NCBI RefSeq assembly: GCF_023887685.1
Contig: NZ_JAMWMR010000014.1
Location: 62,001 to 126,000, forward strand
Source: Streptomyces macrolidinus
GTDB taxonomy: Bacteria; Actinomycetota; Actinomycetes; Streptomycetales; Streptomycetaceae
Length of the DNA stretch: 64,000 nucleotides
Direction of reading: 5' to 3'
The notes below the pieces were generated by a model that was not told the DNA's origin, searched no databases, and saw only the letters and a program-made list of their open reading frames with translations. Below are positions 58,944 through 64,000 of this stretch, in pieces; positions within the stretch are counted from its first letter, which is position 1, and each line of letters begins with the position of its first letter. The position numbers and the translations under genes are program-made.

Positions 58944-59609
58944 ATGTTCGACTTTCTTGATCACTACGACCTGTTGGGAGCGTTCTGGACGACGGTGCAG
59001 CTCACCGTCATCTCCGCGATCGGCTCCCTGATCTGGGGCACGGTGCTGGCCGCCATGCGGGTCGGCCCGGTGCCGGTGATGCGCGGCTTCGGGACCGCGT
59101 ACGTGAACATCGTGCGCAACACTCCACTGACCGTGATCATCCTGTTCAGCTCGCTGGGCCTCAACGACACCCTCGGCATCAGCCTCGGCGCGACCGACTT
59201 CAAGGTCATCGGCTTCCGGCTCGCCGTGCTCGGACTGACCGCCTACACCTCGGCGTTCGTGTGCGAGGCGCTGCGGGCAGGCATCAACACCGTGCCCGTC
59301 GGACAGGCGGAGGCGGCCCGTGCGCTGGGGCTGAGCTTCGTCCAGGTCCTCACCCTGGTGGTGCTGCCGCAGGCGTTCCGCGCGGTCGTGGGCCCGCTGA
59401 CGAACGTCCTGATCGCGCTCACCAAGAACACCACGGTGGCCGCGGCGATCGGTGTCGCCGAAGCGGCCCTGCTGATGAAGCAGATGATCGAGAACGAGGC
59501 CCAACTGCTGCTGATCTCCGCGGTGATCGCCTTCGGGTTCGTGTGTCTGACGCTGCCGACCGGCCTGATCCTCGGCTGGGTGGGCAAGAAGGTGGCGGTG
59601 AAGCGATGA
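58944..59609 (+). CDS. gluC: Glutamate ABC transporter permease
   Basis: The product is 221 aa, MFDFLDHYDLLGAFWTTVQL. It has five or so TM segments and the HisM-type amino acid permease signature FVCEALRAGINTVPVGQAEAARALGLS (the EAA loop that contacts GluA). The start at 58944 is the conserved one; GGGA precedes it. Its stop overlaps the start of gluD by ATGA. Confidence 0.93.
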   Translation: MFDFLDHYDLLGAFWTTVQLTVISAIGSLIWGTVLAAMRVGPVPVMRGFGTAYVNIVRNTPLTVIILFSSLGLNDTLGISLGATDFKVIGFRLAVLGLTAYTSAFVCEALRAGINTVPVGQAEAARALGLSFVQVLTLVVLPQAFRAVVGPLTNVLIALTKNTTVAAAIGVAEAALLMKQMIENEAQLLLISAVIAFGFVCLTLPTGLILGWVGKKVAVKR

Positions 59610-60490
59610 GTTCCGTCCTCTACGACGCCCAGGGTCCCCGGGCCAAGCGGCGCAACATCCTCTACACGGTGGGCTTCCTGCTCGTCATGGCCGCCGTGCT
59701 GTGGTGGGTGATCAGCGGTCTCAACGACAAGGACCAGCTCGCCTGGGAGAAGTGGAAGCCGTTCCTCGGCGGCACCGAGGCGTGGTCGACGTACATCTGG
59801 CCGGGCCTGAAGAACACCCTCGAGGCGGCGGCCCTGTCGATGATCATCGCGCTGCCGCTCGGCGCGGTCCTCGGCATCGCCCGGCTCTCGGAGCACGCCT
59901 GGGTGCGCGTTCCCGTCGCGATCGTGGTCGAGTTCTTCCGGGCCATCCCGGTGCTCGTCCTCATGATCTTCGGCCTCGCACTGTTCGCCGAGTACACCAC
60001 CGTCGGTTCGGACGACCGTCCGCTGTACGCCGTGGTCACGGGCCTGGTCCTCTACAACGCCTCGGTCCTCGCGGAGATCGTCCGGGCGGGCATCCAGTCC
60101 CTGCCGAAGGGCCAGGGCGAGGCCGCGCTGGCGATCGGTCTGCGCAAGAACCAGGTGATGCGGTTCATCCTGCTGCCGCAGGCGGTCACGGCGATGCTGC
60201 CCGCGATCATCAGCCAGCTCGTGGTGATCGTGAAGGACACGGCGCTCGGTGGCGCGGTCCTCACCTTCCCCGACCTGCTGGCCGCCGTCTCGCCGATGAG
60301 CTCGTACTACGGCGCCAACACCATCGCCAGCTTCACGATCGTGGCGATCGTCTTCATCGCCATCAACTTCTCGCTCACGAGCTTCGCGAGCTGGCTGGAG
60401 AAGCGGCTGCGCCGGGGCAAGAAGTCGACCGGGGCGGTGCTGCCCGCGGCGGCGGTCGCGGGGGCCGACTCGACCGGGGCGTCCGCCTGA
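59606..60490 (+). CDS. gluD: Glutamate ABC transporter permease
   Basis: The product is 294 aa, MSSVLYDAQGPRAKRRNILY. Permease with a longer N-terminus (TM at about 18-38), EAA loop AEIVRAGIQSLPKGQGEAAL. Translationally coupled to gluC by ATGA. The C-terminal 30 residues are a Lys/Ala/Gly tail. A terminator follows at 60517. Confidence 0.93.
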   Translation: MSSVLYDAQGPRAKRRNILYTVGFLLVMAAVLWWVISGLNDKDQLAWEKWKPFLGGTEAWSTYIWPGLKNTLEAAALSMIIALPLGAVLGIARLSEHAWVRVPVAIVVEFFRAIPVLVLMIFGLALFAEYTTVGSDDRPLYAVVTGLVLYNASVLAEIVRAGIQSLPKGQGEAALAIGLRKNQVMRFILLPQAVTAMLPAIISQLVVIVKDTALGGAVLTFPDLLAAVSPMSSYYGANTIASFTIVAIVFIAINFSLTSFASWLEKRLRRGKKSTGAVLPAAAVAGADSTGASA

Positions 60491-60516
60491 CGACGGCTCA
60501 ATCCTGTTGCTCTACA

Positions 60517-60544
60517 GGGGCGGTGGCGTACCAGCCACCGCCCC
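60517..60544 (+). terminator. Terminator of the gluABCD operon
   Basis: Perfect 11-bp stem GGGGCGGTGGC with a 6-nt loop, 26 bases after the gluD stop. Confidence 0.85.
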
Positions 60545-60672
60545 CGTCGCTTGACGCGGACAGCGGCAGTGGGTTGCATACGTTCTGTGATCGTGCACCC
60601 CGCTCCAACTGGTTGTTCCGTTGTGTTCCTCGTGTTCCTCATGATGTCGCTCAGGGCGGGGGGCGCCGCGCC

Positions 60673-62391
60673 GTGGACCCGGTGATCATCGTCGGAGCGG
60701 GGCCCGTCGGGCTCTCGCTCGCGCTGGCGCTGGCACGCCAGGACGTACCGTCCGTGGTCCTCGACGAGGGCTCGGGCCGGGACGAACAGCGCGCCGCGCG
60801 CACGGTCGTCCTGCACGAGGACACCGCCGCCCTGATGGAACGCCTGACCTCGATGCAGCTCGACAGGGCGGGGCTGCGCTGGAGCGGCTGGCGGTCGATG
60901 CGGCGCAAGCAGGTGACGCGGGAGGTCGCGTTCGAAACCACCGGTAGCGGGCCTGAGTCGGAGGGCTCCGGGCGCGCCGAGGGCCGGAAGGGCACGGGTG
61001 ACGGGAGCGGCGAGGGCCGCAGGGCCGGGGGCGGTGCCCTTGAGGGGGGCGTGGCCCCGCTGCACATCGCCCAGCACGCCCTCACCGCCGCCCTGCGCCG
61101 GGCCATCGCCGGTGAGCGGCTGGTCAGGGTCGTTGTGGAGAGCCGCCTGGACGACCTCGAACAGGAGCCGTCGGGCGTCCTGGCCCACACCCGCGGCCCC
61201 CGGGGCACCTGGTGGCGCGGCAGCTACCTGGTCGGCTGCGACGGAGCGCGGTCGACGGTGCGCAAGCTGCTCGACATCCGCTTCCCGGGCCGAACGGCCG
61301 TGGAACGGCACGCGGTTGCGGCCCTGCGTACCCAACTGCCCCGCCCTGGCGAGGCGTTGTTGCACCGCACGCCGCCGTGGCGGACCTCGGGCCCCTCGGT
61401 GAGCGAGGTCACGGCACGCCCGCTGCCCGGCGACCTGTGGCGCCTGGACTGGCTGTTGCCGCCCGGCAAGGACCTGGTCACGCCCGATGTGCTGCTGACC
61501 CTCGTCCGGGAGACCCTCGCGGGCTGGAGCGGCGACGCGGAGCCCGTGTACGACCTGCTGGACACGGGGGTCCACCTGGTGCACCACCGGCTCGCCCGCC
61601 GGTGGCGCGCCGACCGGGTCTTCCTCGCCGGGGACGCCGCGCATCTGCTCGGCGCGCTCGGCACGCAGGGCTTGGACGAGGGCCTCAGGGACGTCGACAA
61701 CCTCGCCTGGAAGCTGGCTGTCGCCTGGCACCACGGCCCGCACGAGGAGCTGCTCGACAGCTACCAGGCGGAGCGCCGCGCCGTGGTCGCGGCCCGACTG
61801 CGCACCGCCGACCAGGCACTTCCGTCGTTGCGCGGCGGGAAGAACCTGCGCGCGTACGTGTCCGGGTCCGCCCGCAGCCGGGACGCGCTGCTCGCGGACG
61901 GCCATCTGGGACGCGGCGCACTGGGCGCACCGGGGGCGTACACGGCCTCGCCGCTCACACCGGCGCACACCGATTCTGTGGTTCGGCTGGAAACCGAGCC
62001 CGGGGCACAGGTCGTGGACGTACGGGTGACGGCGGAGGACGGCTCCTTCGTACGACTCCGCGACCGGCTGGGGCGCGGCGCGCTGCTGGTGGTGCTGGTC
62101 GCTCCGGGCACGGGTGTGTGGGACCGCAAGCACTGGGTGTCGGCCGGGATCATGCCCCGCCTGGCGGCAGCGGTGACGGCCCTGCCGCACCCGGCGGAAC
62201 TGCTGGTCACCGAGGACTATCCGGGCGCGGCGGCCCACACGGTCCTCCTGATCCGCCCGGACGGCCACCTGGTCACAGCCCTGAACGGCGTCCGCCCCTC
62301 GGAGCTGTACGGAGCAGCGGAGGCAACCCTGGGCGCCCCGACGAAGACGGAGGCGCCGACGGAGACGGAGGCACCGGCCAAGGCGAGCTGA
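60673..62391 (+). CDS. FAD-dependent monooxygenase (aromatic hydroxylase family)
   Basis: The product is 572 aa, GTG start. N-terminal FAD Rossmann VIIVGAGPVGLSLALALARQ (GxGxxG), then the DG motif GSYLVGCDGARSTVRKLLDI and GD motif RVFLAGDAAHLLGALGTQGL. A Gly/Glu/Arg-rich insertion of about 35 residues (around residue 95-130) and an acidic Thr/Glu/Ala tail are atypical. C-terminal thioredoxin-like domain as in phenol or polyketide hydroxylases (about 430-550). From memory, an orthologue follows gluD in S. coelicolor. The substrate is unknown. Confidence 0.9.
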   Translation: MDPVIIVGAGPVGLSLALALARQDVPSVVLDEGSGRDEQRAARTVVLHEDTAALMERLTSMQLDRAGLRWSGWRSMRRKQVTREVAFETTGSGPESEGSGRAEGRKGTGDGSGEGRRAGGGALEGGVAPLHIAQHALTAALRRAIAGERLVRVVVESRLDDLEQEPSGVLAHTRGPRGTWWRGSYLVGCDGARSTVRKLLDIRFPGRTAVERHAVAALRTQLPRPGEALLHRTPPWRTSGPSVSEVTARPLPGDLWRLDWLLPPGKDLVTPDVLLTLVRETLAGWSGDAEPVYDLLDTGVHLVHHRLARRWRADRVFLAGDAAHLLGALGTQGLDEGLRDVDNLAWKLAVAWHHGPHEELLDSYQAERRAVVAARLRTADQALPSLRGGKNLRAYVSGSARSRDALLADGHLGRGALGAPGAYTASPLTPAHTDSVVRLETEPGAQVVDVRVTAEDGSFVRLRDRLGRGALLVVLVAPGTGVWDRKHWVSAGIMPRLAAAVTALPHPAELLVTEDYPGAAAHTVLLIRPDGHLVTALNGVRPSELYGAAEATLGAPTKTEAPTETEAPAKAS

Positions 62392-62457
62392 CGGGGGCGG
62401 GGTGCGTGGGGCCGGGCCGGCCGAAGGTGAGCGGGCCGGCCGAACTGCGTGGGCCTC

Positions 62458-62596
62458 TCAGTCCTTGGCCGTCGCCACCGTCACCGGCCGGGGCCTGAGT
62501 GCCACGTGTCCCGGCAGTGTGGTGGCGATCAGGGCCAGCAATCCGGCTACCGCGAGGACGGTGATGGATCCCGAAGCCGACGCGGTGCTGACCATC
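62458..62596 (-). pseudogene. Possible C-terminal remnant of a membrane protein
   Basis: On the minus strand, about 45 residues ending SITVLAVAGLLALIATTLPG then HVALRPRPVTVATAKD and a stop resemble the last TM helix and tail of an MFS protein. The preceding sequence breaks off at about 62600, where the transposase fragment begins on the other strand. A remnant interrupted by the transposon is plausible. Low confidence. Confidence 0.35.
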
Positions 62597-62625
62597 GGGC
62601 AGATGGAACACGTCCTCGCGACCTG

Positions 62626-63130
62626 ATCGTGAAGATGTGGCAGAACCACGCGCTCGGCGAGTACGCGCCCGCTGGGAGCCGGGGGGCCATCACAGCCCGG
62701 ATTCCCTGTTCGCCGCGGCGATGCTCCAGGGCGGCTGGGCGATGCAGATCCCGACGCCCGAGCTCTACTACAAGCTCCTGCGCAAGCACCACGTGATGAT
62801 CCACCCCCGTCGCGGGGTGAAGATCCTCGGCCTTTACTACTACGACCCCGTGCTGGACGAGCCCCGCTTCCAGGGCCCCTCAGCCCGCGGCGGCCGGCAT
62901 GGGGGGCAGTGGGCGGTCCGCAGCGACCGGCGGGACCGGCGCAAGGTCTTCCTCCTCCCGCCTGTGACGGCTCTGGCAGCTGAGGAGACAACTGTCGAGA
63001 ACTACGCCCGCAGACGCCGATTCATCGTTGGCGGCTCCCAGAGGGGTACTCGGATCCGCATCGGCTTCTCCGCCCTGATCTGGTCCCGGCTCACCGGCAG
63101 CGAGTGGCGTCTGCGCCTGCCCTGCAGCCA
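62626..63130 (+). pseudogene. Mu/TnsB-type transposase C-terminal fragment
   Basis: LIVKMWQNHALGEYAP in one frame continues as RWEPGGHHSPDSLFAAAMLQ in another, and then HHVMIHPRRGVKILGLYYYD, the start of the Mu-transposase C-terminal beta-barrel, and VLDEPRF. A single-base deletion near 62669 would explain the frame change. The catalytic DDE core is absent and after about 62970 the sequence no longer matches. It is a decayed insertion, not a working element; no inverted repeats or target duplication were found. Confidence 0.8.
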
Positions 63131-64000
63131 CTACCGGCCCGCGGAGTCGACGTCGTCGGGTCCGGATCGGTGGCGCACGGCGTCATTGGCTGTCCACGGT
63201 GCGATGAAGGCGGCGGCCACGGAGACGGCGACCAGGACGAAGAACAGTGCTCCGTAGCCCCCGAGCGGAATGGCCAGGGCGGCGCCGGCGAACGGCGCGA
63301 GGGCAGCCGCCGTGGTGGCCGGCGCCGCGAGGAGCCCGGAGAGGCGGCCGTAGTGCGTTGTGCCCCAGCGGTCGGTGATGGCGGTGGCCTGGAGGAGGGT
63401 GAGGTTGCCGCGAACCATGCCGGCCACGACCGACACGGCGATGAGCAGGCCGTACGGGCCGGGGACGGTGGCGAAGGCGGCGGTGGTCAGCCCGCCGAGC
63501 GCGACCAGGACCGTGGTGCGGGCCGGGGCGGTGGTGCGGCGAGCGAGGGCGGCGTACAGGGTGCGGCCGAGGGTCTGTCCGGCGCCGCCGATACCGAGGA
63601 CCCAGGCGGCCTGGCTGGTGGTGTACCCGCGTTCCAGCAGGAGCGGGACGAGGGCGACGACGACGGCGTACGTCGCGAAGCTGGACAGGGTGAAGGCGGC
63701 GGCGAGCAGCAGGAATGGTCGGCTGCGCCCGACTGTGGCCGCGCCTGCGGCCGCGTGTGCAGGGGCAGGTGGGGCGTCCGGCCAGGGTGCGCGCAGGGTC
63801 AGGGCGTGAGCGGGGATGGTGACGGCGGCGAGGATGGCGGCGAGCACAAGGTAGGTGTGGCGCCAGGACAGATGGTCCGCGAGGGCCGCGGTCAGGGGTG
63901 CGAAGACGGTGGAGGCGAGCCCGCCGGCGAGGGTGACGACTGTCAGGGCGCGCACGTGGTCGGGAGCCCACCACCGGGTCAGGGCGGCGAACGCGGGCTG
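63131..64000 (-). CDS. MFS transporter (partial; 5' end outside the window)
   Basis: At least 290 aa are in the window, and the frame remains open to the right edge (QPAFAALTRWWAPDHVRAL), so the start lies beyond. Six to eight TM segments are visible: VVTLAGGLASTVFAPLTAAL, YLVLAAILAAVTIPAHALTL, FLLLAAAFTLSSFATYAVVV, WVLGIGGAGQTLGRTLYAAL and GALFFVLVAVSVAAAFIAPW. The gene begins just beyond the transposase scar. Substrate unknown. Confidence 0.85.
   Translation of the reverse strand, partial: QPAFAALTRWWAPDHVRALTVVTLAGGLASTVFAPLTAALADHLSWRHTYLVLAAILAAVTIPAHALTLRAPWPDAPPAPAHAAAGAATVGRSRPFLLLAAAFTLSSFATYAVVVALVPLLLERGYTTSQAAWVLGIGGAGQTLGRTLYAALARRTTAPARTTVLVALGGLTTAAFATVPGPYGLLIAVSVVAGMVRGNLTLLQATAITDRWGTTHYGRLSGLLAAPATTAAALAPFAGAALAIPLGGYGALFFVLVAVSVAAAFIAPWTANDAVRHRSGPDDVDSAGR

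Overview
The window is high-GC actinobacterial chromosome, almost certainly Streptomyces. The evidence is GTG/TTG starts, strong third-position GC, a class II NrdJ/NrdR pair beside lexA, RshA, HflX, DapF, MiaA, MiaB and a gluABCD operon. From memory, the order matches the S. coelicolor SCO5774-SCO5815 segment read backwards, so most of the window is conserved core backbone. No rRNA, tRNA, CRISPR array or complete insertion sequence was seen.

Layout. 0-10 kb: RecQ carrying a C-terminal phosphoribosyltransferase-like domain, two uncharacterised proteins, RNase HII, a TetR/DHA2 efflux pair with two palindromic operators, an ADP-ribosylglycohydrolase/histidine-phosphatase pair, a DUF4937-like protein and a TerD-family protein. 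10-18 kb: the DNA-precursor and SOS block (nrdJ, nrdR, lexA, a DinG-like helicase), with paired NrdR boxes and a perfect SOS box. 18-24 kb: an NIS siderophore cluster on the minus strand (exporter, diaminobutyrate-type aminotransferase, IucA/IucC synthetase, IucB-like acyltransferase). 24-26 kb: a divergent ArsR-rhodanese regulator and MFS transporter. 26-36.7 kb: a respiratory nitrate island, narGHJI on the plus strand diverging from radical SAM/SPASM, CopD-like and NarK genes. 36.8-50.5 kb: a secreted protease, then hflX, an M1 peptidase, rshA, dapF, miaA, miaB and an orphan NarL-type regulator. 50.6-57 kb: a KhtTU-like cation/proton antiporter, a one-domain voltage-gated channel, a TAXI binding protein and a histidine kinase/response regulator pair. 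57-64 kb: gluABCD, an FAD monooxygenase, a decayed Mu/TnsB-type transposase fragment and an MFS gene running off the right edge.

How the genes work together. NrdR and LexA sit back to back, so dNTP supply and SOS control share one 530-bp intergenic region. NarK imports nitrate for the NarGHI enzyme assembled by NarJ, and the radical SAM and CopD-like proteins are probable accessories. The siderophore cluster lacks the hydroxylase and decarboxylase expected for a classical hydroxamate, so its product cannot be assigned. GluB is flanked by two strong hairpins that probably raise its mRNA relative to the permeases.

Most of the window is ordinary backbone. The best candidates for something undescribed are small: a duplicated translation start in front of the radical SAM gene, GGGCGGTAC-core repeats in the siderophore cluster, short repeats that begin at or span stop codons, a six-copy 23-bp repeat, an unusual ion-channel filter and a degenerate (p)ppGpp synthetase site. 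All start choices come from Shine-Dalgarno spacing and family length read by eye.
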